Source of the DNA: Gaeumannomyces sp. JS-464
Lineage: Eukaryota; Ascomycota; Sordariomycetes; Magnaporthales; Magnaporthaceae
NCBI GenBank assembly: GCA_002197995.1
Contig: NGZR01000006.1
Span: 2,221,001-2,285,000 of the forward strand
Length of the DNA stretch: 64,000 nt
Direction of reading: 5' to 3'
In this document: piece by piece, positions 33,849-45,531 of the stretch
How the letters are laid out: every line of letters begins with the position of its first letter
Numbering within the stretch: the stretch's first letter is position 1
Made by a program: the position numbers and the translations under genes
Notes under the pieces: generated by a model
The model's database searches: none
The model's input: only the letters and a program-made list of their open reading frames with translations
What the model was told of the DNA's origin: nothing

Positions 33849-36800
33849 ACGGGGCTTAAAGCAATTATTTTTCGCTAAAAGCGGCGAAAAAATACGGCAT
33901 TTAAATATAAAGGAAAAAGCGACCGTATAGTTTAAACAATGTAAAAAGGAAATTAATTACGTATAACGACGGAAAAATTAATATAAAAATTAATTACGTT
34001 AAATTTCGATTTCGATAAAAAAACTTTTAGGTTACTTTAAATATTATAAACATAAAAAGGGAAAATATAATTTTAAATATCTTTTAGCTTAAAAAGCATA
34101 ATTTACGAACAAATTAAACTGTTAGTTAAGTTTAATAAAAAAAGCTATTAGCAACCGAAAAGGCTTAACAATTACAAGCTTTAAGCAATAAGCGTGCGAT
34201 GTTATAAAAAGCAGTTATAACGGTAGCAAAACAAAGCAATTAATTTTAGCAATCGATATTAATAAAATCGCAATTATTTAACAACGTTAACCCGAATAAA
34301 CGAGCGAATTTCGTTATACGAATAAAAATGTCCCGAAAAAGTATTTTAAGTATTGGAAATTGTTTAAAAAAAAACTTAATAACCGTATTTTTCAAATACG
34401 AACCGTTTAACTTTAAAATAAAGCTTAAATTAAAAGCATAACTTAAATATTAAAAAGTATACCAGTTTAACCTTTAGTAATAAAAGGTGTTAAAAAATAG
34501 CTAAAGGAAAACTTATGGAAAGGGTTTATTAAACCTTTCGATTTTTTAATAAAATATAAGATTTTTTAAAAAATAAAAAAAACGGGACGAAACGAATATA
34601 CATCGATTATTAACCGTTAAACGAAACTATTATAAAAAATCGGTATTTTTTACTTTTTATCGACAAGTTAAAAAACATGCTTAAAAAAGCCCGGTATTTT
34701 ACGGCTTTGGATTTACGCAAAGCGTATAGTTTATTACGAATTAAAAAAAGCTAAAAATAATTAACGGCTTTTAAAACAAAATTTAAATGTTACGAGTTTT
34801 TAGTAATAACCTTCGGTTTTATTAACGCATTAACTACGTTTTAAAAAATAATCGACTATATATTACGCGAATATTTCGGTGTTTTTGTATTCGCGTATTT
34901 AAACGATATTTTGGTTTTTTCGAAAACGTTAAAAAAACATAAGCAATACGTACCTAAAGTGCTTTAAAAGCTATTAAAAGCAAAACTTTTTATTAAACTA
35001 GAAAAATGCGTATAATATACTTAAAAAATTGCTTTTGTAAGTTTTGTAATTACATTAAAACAAATTGGGATAAACTTTAAAAAAGTTTAAAAAGTTAAAA
35101 ATTAACCCGTATTTAAAATCGTTAAATAAATACAAAGGTTTTTAAAGTTTATAAACTTTTATAAACGGTTTATTTAAAGTTATAGTAAAAAAGCTGCATT
35201 ATTTACGAATTTTACTAAAAATAACGTCCAGGTTTATTAAGGGAAATAAAAATAAAAAGCTTTCGAATTATTACAAAAAGCCGTAATAAAAAAACTAGTA
35301 TTAGTAATGCTAAACCCAAATAACCCTTTTAAAGTAAAAACTAAAGCGTCGAATTACGCGATCGAAAGTTAACTTAAATAAAAAAACAACTAAGGAAAAT
35401 TGCACTTATATGCATTTTTTTCGCAAAAATTTAACGAATTGGAATTAAATTACCAAATTTACAATAAAAAGCTTTTCGCAATTATCCGTGCTTTCGAAAA
35501 GTAGTAACCGTACTTATGCAAAGCAAAACATTAAATTATAATATATATAAATTATAAAAACTTATCGCATTTTACTATTAGCAAAAACCTAAACAAAAAA
35601 TAAGTTTAATAAAGCGAGTTTTTCCAAAATTAAAACGTTTGGATAAAATACCGGAAAAAATCGAAAAACGAACGGGAAAACGCTTTTAATCGCCGACCAA
35701 ACCACAAGGTCGATATACCGGAACAAACTCGCGTAATCCTGGCCGAAAAACCAAACGAATTTTTAGTTTTAATATAACGAACGCTGGCTAAAACGAACAA
35801 ATAAAAAGAATAAACCTTTAAAAAAATCCAACAAATTTACAAGCAATTAGCTTACGGATATTAAGGAGTAATTAAAACCTAAAAACGATTTCGGTAATAC
35901 TACGGGTTTATAAAAACCCGGGCCGAAATATAAAAAGCAATTAAAAATTGTAAAAACTGCGTGAAAAAAACAAAACAAGCAAGCATAAACTTTATAAGCT
36001 ATTACAGCTTTTACCAGCGTTTAATAAAGCATAGCAAAAAGTTATTATTAAATTACCCAAATTAAAAAAGCTTTTAATAAACGTTTAATACGATAGCATT
36101 ATAATAACATTAAATAAACTTAACAAATATGCCTTATTCCTACTATATAAAAAAAGCAGCAATGTTAAAAAGTTAATATACGTTTTTATTAGGAACGTAA
36201 TAGCGGAATACGAAACGCTAAACCGTTTAATTACGAATAAAAGTAAGCTATTTACAAGCAAGTTTTAAAAAAAATTTACAACTAGTTTAAAAGTAAAGCA
36301 CTTTTTATTAATAGCTTACCATTTTTAAACGGACGGATAAATAAAACGAACAAACTAAACCATAAATAGTATTTCCGTTATTACGTTAATTATAAACAAA
36401 ATAATTAAATATAATTATTTTTTATAGCATAATTCGCGTATAACAATTCGGTATACGAAAGTATAAAAATACACCGTTTTTTGCAAACCACGGGTTTACG
36501 CTTATAGCGTACGCAAAACCTAAAGCAGAAAAACACGCTTTAACAGTAGAAATACAAATAAAAAAGCTTGTTAAATTGCATAAACATTTCCAAATAAAGC
36601 TTAAGGAATTACGATAACGCATATCCATTTAAGCTAATAAAAAAAATTAAAAAACCAACTTTTAAAAAAAGAAATAGCGTTTATTTTTTTTAACGTAATA
36701 TTAAAACAAAACGACTAAACGATAAATTAAATTATAAAAAACTGGAACTTTTTAAAATGCTAAAAAAAGTTTTAAACGTTAATTACGAATTTCGATTACC

Positions 36801-37130
36801 ATTAACTATAAAATCCCACCCGGTTTTTTACGTTTCCTTATTTAAACTAACGCTATTTAGCATAAAAAGCAATAAGTTAATAAAAATCGACCTAAAATAA
36901 AAGTACGAAATTAAAAAAATCCTAAATAAAAATGTAATTAACGAAACTAAGCATTACCTGGTTAAATAAGCAAAATACGGAATTAAAAAAAGCATTTAAA
37001 AGGAAAAAAACTAATTTTAAAAAAGCATTGGAAGCTTTTAAAAAGTACTATTAAAAGGTTTTGGAAAAAAGTTAACCTTTATGCCGAAATTCGAGCCCCG
37101 ATTTAAAACACTTATATTAAAGTAAAAAAA
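33849..37130 (+). pseudogene. Gypsy I pol: RT, RNase H, integrase
   Basis: Plus-strand polyprotein remnant. Reverse transcriptase: IDY-stop-PLNETIIKNRYF near 34596, FTALDLRKAYSLLRIKK near 34698, VFAYLNDILVFSKT near 34884-34930 (YLDD changed to YLND). RNase H: PFKVKTKASNYAIES near 35325 (Asp to Lys change) and the FNELELNYQIYNKKL segment near 35430. Integrase: about 35850-36400, including the CENC-like zinc motif near 35950. The HPVFYVS end block lies near 36810. Order and spacing equal those in J. Confidence 0.8.
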
Positions 37131-37229
37131 CGTATTAAAATTAAGCAAAGCTAAAAGATTTGGGTTGTACGCGACTTTAAAGTCGGCTTAGCTCGGAAAT
37201 AATAAAGGGAAATCGGGAATTAGCGAATT

Positions 37230-37530
37230 TAAAAAAACGGCAAGCGCTTAGTTAGCAACCTCCCCGGCTTTTTTTCGTTTAACCCGTTTTAACTCCTTTA
37301 TAACATTAATACCGCGCCGAATCGCGCGCATTTTCCTTTCGAACCACACTTTTTTTTTACTTTCGCAAGCGTTTAAGCTTATTATCCAAAGCTCGACGCT
37401 TTTTTTTACCGTTTTAACTTTAGTTTTTATCCGCTGGTATTAAAAGCCGATAAAACAAAGCTATTTCGGGGAAAAACCTAAAATGTCGCAACCTAAACGG
37501 TTCCGATTAAAACACTTCACGTACTGCGAT
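37230..37530 (-). pseudogene. Antisense coding-like segment of gypsy I
   Basis: Minus-strand counterpart of 13560-14110. It includes KRRALDNKLKRLRK and, in a neighbouring frame, VWFERKMRAIRRGINVIKEL then KRVKRKKAGEVAN. This is the best preserved copy of the motif. It is antisense to gag-pol and in the same place relative to the 3' LTR as in J, H and G. Confidence 0.5.
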
Positions 37531-37715
37531 AAGTTTTAAAAAAAAGCCTCGCACTTTTTACGTTTTAAAACCTTGTAAATAAAACAAATAGAAAGGCATT
37601 TTAATAGAAAAGAAAATAATTTAAGCAAGTAAATCTTTACGTTAAAGGGTTTTTTTCGCGAAAAAACGTTTTTACACCCGGCTAAACATTTTGTTAAACT
37701 AGAAAAAGAACGGGG

Positions 37716-37895
37716 TGTTACGGAGCGATCCTTAGCCACCACCTAGCCACTACCTAATGTTACGGAGCGATCCCCAGCCACCACTTAGCTTGTATATATA
37801 CGGCTTTCCGCCACTAAATAAATGGGAGTTTTTTCCTTTCCCTCCTCGCGTAATAACAAGCTTTTTTCCTAGCACCTAAGTGTTGCACTGTAATA
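37716..37895. repeat. Small solo LTR-like insertion with 42-bp tandem duplication
   Basis: Starts TGTTACGGAGCGATCC and repeats this start at 37758 (period 42 bp). A TATA-like gtatatata lies at 37792-37800. It ends near ctgtaata at 37895. The gypsy copies J and H lack it at this place. It is clearly less RIPed than the host sequence, so it is probably a younger solo LTR. No clean TSD was found. Confidence 0.5.
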
Positions 37896-37987
37896 AGGGT
37901 TAATAAAAAAAGAAAGTACTTACTATTAATAAAAGGAGAAATAGCAAAGCGTGGCTAAAAAAATTTAGCTTAAAAGGGGAAACCTAA

Positions 37988-38435
37988 TGTTACGACCAGC
38001 GTATAAACTTTAGGAAAAAGGGGTTTACATAACACTTTACCCCGCTTACGTTAAAACCGGAAGTTACGTAACCAAGTAGGTTAACTTAAGCTGGATTTGT
38101 AAATTTTTGGACAAAGTTATAAATTTAAAAGGATTTTTGGATTTTTAAATAAAGTTACAAATTTAAAAGGATTTTTTAAATTTTTAAATAAAGTTATAAA
38201 TTTAAAAAAAAACAAAGTTAAAAAACCAAATATATAAAAAACGGGTTTTTTACTTGTCCTAAATAGTTTAAATTAAAGTTTTAGCTTTAATTAACTTAAG
38301 TTAGCTTTAAAGCACCTTTTTAGGCAAGCAATTTAAACTATTGTTATTAAGCTTACTAAACTTTTTGCAAAGCGTATTATTTAAAACACTTTTTTTAAAC
38401 GGCTTTACTTTAAAAGCAAAAGCTTAATTGTAACA
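37988..38435 (+). repeat. 3' LTR of gypsy I
   Basis: 448 bp, TGTTACGACCAG...TTGTAACA, followed by the tttta TSD and then Fot-like B. Confidence 0.9.
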
Positions 38436-38440
38436 TTTTA

Positions 38441-40089
38441 ATCGCGCATTTTTTGCTATAACTATTTATTTAGCTTTTTTTTAGTTTAAAACATTTTATA
38501 TTTTGTTTATAATATATAACCTTTTTTGTTAAATACGTGTTTTTTTTTTAGCTTTTTAGCGTTTACTTAATGCTTTATTTGCTTTTTTAAACGTAAACAT
38601 TTTAGCTTGGAAAAAAGCCATTTTATACATTATTACTTTCGTTTTTTTTGCAATTTGGTTTATAACTGTTAATATAAATGTTTAAAAGCTATTTTAGTAA
38701 TTGGAAATTTAAATTTTAATATGTTTAAATTGCGAAATTGCTTTTTTAACTATTCGAGGCGTTTTACAAGTCCAGGGTTTAGCGTTATTTAAAAGTTTTT
38801 TTAAAAGCGTTAAAATTTATAACTTTATATTTAGCTTTTCCAAAACCGAATTCGAATTAAAAAAAGTAAAACTAACGTTTTAAAAGCTTTTTCGAATGTT
38901 TTTTTTTCGGTTATAAAGTTAAAAAATACCGTTTTAAACGTTAAAAAATTTAACTTTAATTACGTAGTTAACGTATAACTTTATTAAATTTTCGATTTAT
39001 TAACCGTACGCTTTTTTTACCAGGTTAAAATATTTAATGTTAAATGGTTAAAAGAAATAAAACGAATACGGAAATATACAAAACGTAATAATGTTATATT
39101 TTTAATAATAAAGTTCGAAATTTATTAAATAGTAACTTTTGTAATTATTTAGCATTAATAAACGATAAAAGCTTTTTATACGCGATGTAATATGTTTATT
39201 AAAATGCTGGATTTATTTTAAACCGAGCTCGTTTATAATCCATTTATTAACGTTCGTTACGATAATTTAATTGCGTAAAAAGTCGGTTTTTAAATACCAA
39301 TTAGCTAAATGGTATTACTTTTTAATAATAATAAAAAAGGGATTGTTTAACTGTAATAATTAACTTTTTAAATAATTATAGCTTATTCCCGGTTATTAAA
39401 TTAAATTAGCTTTGTTTTATTATAACATTTTAATGTTATAATAATTATAACGAACGCGATTATATTTATAAAAAAAAGCTAGTTTCGTCGAAATAATAAA
39501 TGTTATTATTTAAAATGCTATATTTGGTTATAATATTCCGCATAAAATCGAATTACGCAAAAATAAGTTTAAAATTTTCGCATTTGGCTTTTTAATAATC
39601 GTATGTTTAAATTTAACACGTGCCGAGCTCCGGGCGGCGTTTAACAAACTTCGCGACTTAATTAATTTTAACAATACCCGCGTTACGTTTAGTAAATAAT
39701 CGGTTAGTTATATTTTTAACATTAAAAAATTAAAAAAGGGGGGGGAGGTGGGAAATGCGTAACAATTCAATTCGAATATGTATTTAATAAGTGTTTCCTT
39801 TTCGAATTTTATTAATTTCCATAATATAAGCAAATAATCGCGTTAAACAAGTTTACCGCGTTTTTATTTAATAAAAATAGCAAACGCGACCGAGTAAATT
39901 TTAACGGCGGCCCGAATGTTTAGTTTTAAGTTTAATCGCAAAGTTTAAAAAGCAAAAATTAATTGTTTTTCGTTGTTTTAATTTGCTATGCTTATTAATA
40001 AAAAAATTAAAAGCAAAAGAAAATGCGTTGCATTTTCGCAATTCGTATATCGTTCGTTAATATGTATCGCTTATTAGTAAACCACGTTA
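38441..40089 (-). mobile_element. Fot-like transposon B, right part
   Basis: Continues B after gypsy I. It contains most of the degraded minus-strand transposase and the terminal inverted repeat cttattagtaaaccacgtta ending at 40089. The three B pieces add up to about 1.88 kb, the normal length. A GC-rich interruption (ggggggaggtggg) lies at about 39740. Confidence 0.8.
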
Positions 40090-40334
40090 TAAGATTTTAT
40101 AAAATATATAAAAAAACGGGACGTAGTAAATATATATCGATTACCGCTTGTTAAACGAAGCTATTATTAAAAATTAGTACTTTATACTTTTTATTAACAA
40201 GTTAAAAAATAAATTCGGGAAAGCTTAATATTTTACGGTTTTAAACTTACGTAAAGCTTATAACTTATTGCGAATTAAAAAAGGTTAAAAATAATTAACA
40301 ACTTTTAAAATAAAATTTAAATATTACAAATTGT
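40090..40334 (+). pseudogene. Gypsy reverse-transcriptase fragment
   Basis: Plus-strand RT piece parallel to 34560-34800 of gypsy I (the IDYR..LNE segment, then FTVLNLRKAY-like and LRIKKG-like segments). It is cut at TA by Fot-like K. A 20-bp continuation (taataacttttaattttac, 42200-42219) follows K and matches the next RT codons. Confidence 0.7.
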
Positions 40335-42199
40335 TAACGTAATTTAACAGCGAGTGGATTACCGCAGCGAGTGGATTACCGACACGCGTTTACGCGTTAA
40401 TTAAACTTTACCCGCAAATATTTCCACAGTAAACAATGGCAAACATAAGCGACGAAAGCAAGGTTATTTTAACCTTTTATGCTATTAATTTAAATCCAAA
40501 GTTAAACGTTCGGAATGCCGCTAAAATTTACGCGGTTAATTATTTAACCTTTGCTTAGCGCAAAAGCAGCTAACCTGCTTAACGCGACACCATACCGAAA
40601 TTACGGAAATTAATAAAATCCGAAAAAAAGGCGCTTATTAAATACATATTTAAACTAGATTTTCGCGCGTTTCCTTCCCGGCCTTTTGGTATTAAAGCTA
40701 TAGCTAACCAATTGCTCGCCGAACGTAACGCGGGCACCGTCGGCAAGTTTTAAGCTAAAAAGTTCGTTAAACGCCGCCCGGAACTCGACACGCGTTAAAT
40801 TTGAAAGTACGACTATTAAAAGGCTAAATGCGAAAATCCCAAGCTCGTTTTTGCGTGGTTCGACCTTATACGAAACACTATAGCTAAAAATGGTATCCTA
40901 AATAACGACATTTATAATTTCGACGAAACTAGCTTTTTTATAGGTATAATCGCCGCCGTTATAATTATTACAATATTAAAAAGCCGTAATAAAGCAAAGC
41001 TGGTTTAGCTTAGCAACCGGAAATAGGCTATAATTATTTAAAAGGTTAATTATTGCGGTTAAGCGATCCCTTTTTTTATTATCGTTAAAAGGTAGTACCA
41101 TTTGGCCAATTGGTATTCGAAAACCGACTTTTTACGCGATTAGGTTATTTTAACGAATGCTAATAAGTAAATTACGAATAAGCTTAGCCTAAAATGGATT
41201 TAACATTTCGATAAACATATAATATCGCGTATAAAAAGCCTTTATTATTTGTTAATGCTAAACGGGCATAAAAGCTACCATTCGACGGATTTCGAGCTTT
41301 ATTGCCAAAAATATAACATTATTACGCTTTGCATGCTTTTACATTCGTTTTACTTTTTTTAACCGCTTAACGTTAAATGTTTTAGCTTATTAAAAAAGGC
41401 GTACGGTTAACAAATCGAAAACCTAATAAAATTATACGTTAATTACGTAATTAAAATTAAGTTCCTTTTAGCGTTTAAAGCGGCATTTTTTAACTTTATA
41501 ACCGAAGGAAACATTCGAAAAGGTTTCCGAAAAGCTAGCTTTGCTTTTTTTAATTTGGATTTGGTTTTGGAAAAGCTGGATGTAAAATTACGAACTTCAA
41601 TTCCCTCGAAAAAGCTTTTAAATAACGCCGAATTTTAAACTTCCAAAACGCTTTAAACAGTTAAAAACGCAATTTCGCAATTTAAACATATTAAAATTCG
41701 AATTTCCAATTACCAAAATAGCTTTTCGTTATTTATATTATCGGCTATAAACTAATTAACGAAAAAAGCTAAAGCAATTATACATCGGGTTAACCTTTTA
41801 AAAAAAAAAGTGCTTTAAATTACAAAAGGCGAATAAAGCGCTAAGCAAACGCCGAAAGGCCAAAAAAACGCGTGTCCGATAAAAAGGGTTACATATTATC
41901 GAAAAGGTACGAAATGCTTTAAACTAAAAAAACTAAATAGGTAATTATAGTAAAAAATGCGCGATTATAAAGGTTAAAAAAAAAGGCGACGATAATTCGT
42001 CGGCGATATAACATTTGCGGTAAAACCGGACATAATGCGCGCATTTGCTAAAAAGAAGTAAAAACGTTTAATATATATAATTCCAAGTAATTTAAATGGA
42101 TTTTTGGCGTTATTAGGTTAGCATACGCGTTAATTAACCGGAAATCGGGTATAAGTAATCCACTCGCTGCGGTAATCCACTCGCTGTTAAACTACGTTA
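40335..42199 (+). mobile_element. Fot1/pogo-like DNA transposon K (second TIR type)
   Basis: 1,865 bp with inverted repeats of about 45 bp. The left end is TAACGTAATTTAACAGCGAG; the right end carries CTCGCTGTTAAACTACGTTA. Each end has two direct units of GCGAGTGGATTACC. It sits at TA in a gypsy RT fragment, with host codons continuing after it. Least degraded of the Fot-like copies; L (54698-56549) has the same ends. Confidence 0.88.
40440..42110 (+). pseudogene. Transposase remnant of Fot-like K
   Basis: Plus-strand DDE transposase with RIP stops. The N-terminal part from about 40440 may hold the DNA-binding region. The middle reads ..FENRLFTRLGYFNEC (about 41125), with KMDLTF near 41210. 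Next is NIITLCMLLHS then FYFFQPLNVKCFS (about 41315-41395), equivalent to the conserved 'PPHSSHLLQPLDVGCFS'. After that come FLLAFKAAFFNFITEGNIRKG and FRKASFAFF (about 41465-41570). The tail is Lys-rich and ends in RYNICGKTGHNARIC near 42004-42048, a CX2CX4HX4C-like zinc knuckle of which the visible part is CGKTGHNARIC. Inactive. Confidence 0.78.
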
Positions 42200-42219
42200 A
42201 TAATAACTTTTAATTTTAC

Positions 42220-44425
42220 TAACGTGGTTTACTAGTAAATAAATTACATTAAAAAATGGGTTACACGACGTTATAACGCGATTTTTTTTTTCGCAACTAA
42301 TTTTTTTACTACAATATTAATAAAAACGACGAAAACCGGGTAATTTTAACATTTTAAACTTTGCAATTTAATTTAAAACTAAATATACGGGAAATTGCAA
42401 AAATTTATTCGGTTGTAAAATTTATTTTAACGCGTTAAAAACGCGGTTAACCTTTTCGACGCGATTATATGCTTAAAACACGCAAATTAACGGCATTCGA
42501 AAAAAAAAGCGCTTATTAAATACATATTCGAGCTGGATTTTCGCGCATTTTCTTTTCGGCTTTTTAATGTTAAAAATATGGTTAATAAATTACTTACCGA
42601 ACGTAACGCGGTTATTGTTAAAATGAATTAAATCGCGAAATTCGTTAAACGCCGCTTAAAGTTTAGCACGCGTTAAATTCGAAAATACGATTATTAAAAA
42701 GCCAAATGCGAAAATTTTAAACTCGTTTTTACGTGGTTCGATTTTATACGGAATATTATCGTTAAATATAGCATTTTAAATAACAATATTTATAATTTTA
42801 ACGAAACCGGCTTTTTTATAAGCATAATTACCGGCGTTATAATTATTATAACATTAAAAAGCCGTAATAAAACAAAGCTAGTTTAATATAATAACTGGAA
42901 ATAAATTATAATTATTTAAAAGGTTAATTATTACGGTTAAACGAGTTTTTTTATTATCGTTAAAAAGTAATACTATTTAATTAATTAGTATTTAAAAACC
43001 GACTGTTTACGTAATTAGGTTATTATAATAAACGTTAACGGGTAAATTACGAATAAACTCGGTTTAAAATAAATCCAGCATTTTAATAAACATATTACAT
43101 CGCGTATAAAAAGCATATATCGTTTATTAATATTAAACGGTTATAAAAGCTACCATTTAACGAATTTCGAGCTTTTTTATTAAAAATATAACATTATTAC
43201 GTTTTATGTACTTTTACATTCGTTGTACTTTTTTTAACCGCTTAATTTTAAATGCTTTAAACCGTTAATAAAAGCGTTTAGTTAATATATAAAAAATTTA
43301 ATAAAATTACACGTTAACCACGTAATTAAAACCGAGTTCTTTTTAGCGTTTAAAGTGGCATTTTTTAATTTTATAATTAAAAAAAATATCCGAAAAAGCT
43401 TTCGAAAGGTTAGTTTTACTCCTTTTAATCCGGATTTAGTTTTAAAAAAGCTGGATATAAAATTACGAATTTTAATTTTATTAAATAAGCAGCCAAAAGT
43501 CGCACGAAGCTATTTACGGAAAGCGGAAAATTTACGTTCGAAGCTTTATAACAGGAAATAACGTTTCCTTAGCACGAAAACTTTAGCACGAAAATCACCG
43601 GCCAAACCGTTATGCATAAAAGCTGTGCAAGTTCCAAGTTAAATCCTAACTTTAGGATTTGCTTTGTATAATCGCACCCCGCGGCCTCCGGCATAAAATA
43701 TATATATAAGCAAAGCTCGTACGATAAACGCTATTTTTATGCTTAAAAAACAAACAGCTTTTAAGTATATATAAATTTAAAAGCCTTTTTACTGTAAAAA
43801 CCGGTACCGGCACGATTGCCACGAATAAATTCCTTTAAAAAAGCTTTTAAATAACGCCGAACTTTAACTTTTAAAACGTTTTAAACAGTTAAAAACGCAA
43901 TTTCGCAATTTAAACATATTAAAACTCGAATTTCCAATTATTAAAGTAGTTTTTTAACATTTATACTAGCAGTTATAAACCAGTTTACAAAAAGGGCTAA
44001 AGCAATTATACATCGGGTTAACCTTTTAAAAAAGGAGAATTTTAAACTTTAAAAAGCGAACGAAATATTAAACAAACGTTTAAAAGCTAAAAAAAACTCG
44101 TATTTAATAAAAAGGGTTACATATTATCGAAAAAGTACGAAATGCTTTAAATTAAAAAAAGCTAAATAAGTAATTATAGCAAAAAATGCGCGATTATAAA
44201 AGTTAAAAAAAAAGCGACGATAACTTGTAACGATATAGCATTTGCGGAAAACCGGACATAATGCGCGCATTTGTTAAAAAAAAGTAAAAACGTTTAATAT
44301 ATATAATTTCGAGTAATTTAAATGGATTTTTAACGTTGTTAAATTAATATACGCGTTAATTAACCGGAGGTTAAAATTTAATATCCGATTTAAATATATG
44401 TTTAATTTGGTAATAAATTACGTTA
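42220..44425 (+). mobile_element. Fot-like transposon C carrying a 350-bp insert
   Basis: 2.2 kb with ends TAACGTGGTTTACTAGTAAA and GGTAATAAATTACGTTA (RIPed). The transposase reads on the plus strand. An open C-terminal piece at 43355-43561 begins MAFFNFIIKKNIRKSFRKV. The excess length over 1.86 kb is the insert at about 43474-43825. Confidence 0.8.
43474..43825. mobile_element. Unidentified 350-bp insertion in Fot-like C
   Basis: Absent from K, E and other copies at the same place. Unlike its surroundings it has normal CpA content. It includes a TTAGCACGAAAA direct repeat (about 43570-43600), a GC-rich block (caccccgcggcctccgg) and an ATATATATATAAG run near 43698-43711. Possible 4-bp duplication aatt; only about 5 bp of inverted terminal identity. 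It could be a MITE, a SINE or an LTR fragment. Confidence 0.4.
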
Positions 44426-45400
44426 ATATTATATTTTTAATAATAAAGTTTAAAATTCGTCGAATAATAGTTTTTAATAACCGTTTAGCATTAATAAACG
44501 ATAAATGCTTTTTATATGCGATATAATATGTTTATTAAAATGTTAAATCCATTTTAAACCGAGTTCGTTTATAATCCACTTTTTAAAATTTATTAAAATA
44601 ACTTAATTTCGTAAAAAGTCGGTTTTTAAATACTAATTAGCTAAATAATATTGCTTTTTAATAATAATAAAAGGAAAAATCTTTTAACCGTAATAATTTT
44701 TTAAATAACCGTAATTTATTCCCGGTTATTAAATTAAATTAGCTTTATTTATTATAACTTTTTAATATTATAATAATTATAATAACTGTAATTATACTTA
44801 TAAAAAAGCTAATTTCGTCGAAATTATAAATATCGTTATTTAAAATGCTATATTTAGTTATATTGTTTTGCATAAAATCGAACTACGTAAAAATTAGCTT
44901 AGGATTTTCGCATTTAGCTTTTTAATATCGTATTTTCGAATTTAACGCGTATTAAACTTTACGCGGCGTTTAACTAACTTTTTAATTTAGCATTTGCTAA
45001 TAACGCTCGCGTCGCGTTCGGTAAATAATCGGTTAGTTATATTTTTAACATTAAAATGCCGGGGAAAACTTGCGCGAAAATCCAGCTTAAATAAGTATTT
45101 AATAAGCGCTTTTTTAAATTTGTTAATTTTTAAAAGTTAAGCTTATAATCGCGTTAAGCAGGTTTATTAACGCGTTAATCACGTAATATGGATTTAAAAA
45201 TATCGTAAATTTTAACTGCTAAACGCAAGCTTAATCCCCGATTAAATTAAATTATTTATATAACGAAAACAATTTTAGCTTTTTAAATTATAATTTTATT
45301 TATAATTGTTAAAAAATTAAAATTGCAAGTAAAAAACGCGGGTTGCGATAAAAAAACGCGCGATTTAATAATATGCGCGATTTGTTAATAAACCACGTTA
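44426..45400 (-). mobile_element. Fot-like transposon D, truncated
   Basis: Minus-strand N-terminal half of a transposase, up to the inverted repeat ending aataaaccacgtta at 45400. The other half is missing; copy C abuts the break. It is very heavily RIPed. Confidence 0.7.
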
Positions 45401-45531
45401 TGCTTTTTCCGCGAGTGGTTTATTTAATTTTTTAATAAAAAAAACGAATATCGTATATTCGCGCTTTGGTTTAAATTAAACGGGATATACGTTCGCGTAA
45501 TTTTTTAATATTAAACTTTCGCTTTTTATAC
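45401..45531 (-). pseudogene. Gypsy internal fragment
   Basis: 131 bp matching about 57935-58065 of gypsy H (shared ttttttaataaaaaaaacg and cgcgtaattt..taatattaa..ttcgctttttata). It is trapped between Fot-like D and E. Confidence 0.65.

Larger units (their letters stand above)
28985..38435 (+). mobile_element. Gypsy I: complete Ty3/gypsy LTR retrotransposon with nested insertions
   Basis: Plus-strand element of about 7.26 kb once solo LTR Y2 with X1 (31659-33853) is removed. Same family as J, H and G: its LTR starts TGTTACGACCAG, the inverse of the J LTR end. Order: LTR, gag, (Y2+X1 insertion), reverse transcriptase, RNase H, integrase, antisense segment, small solo LTR, LTR. It is inserted into the transposase of Fot-like B with a perfect TTTTA duplication. 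All frames are broken. Confidence 0.9.

Noticed and set aside
36422..36628. Minus-strand ORF in gypsy I
   Set aside because: Antisense to the integrase/HPVF region of gypsy I, low-complexity Phe/Ser/Cys composition.
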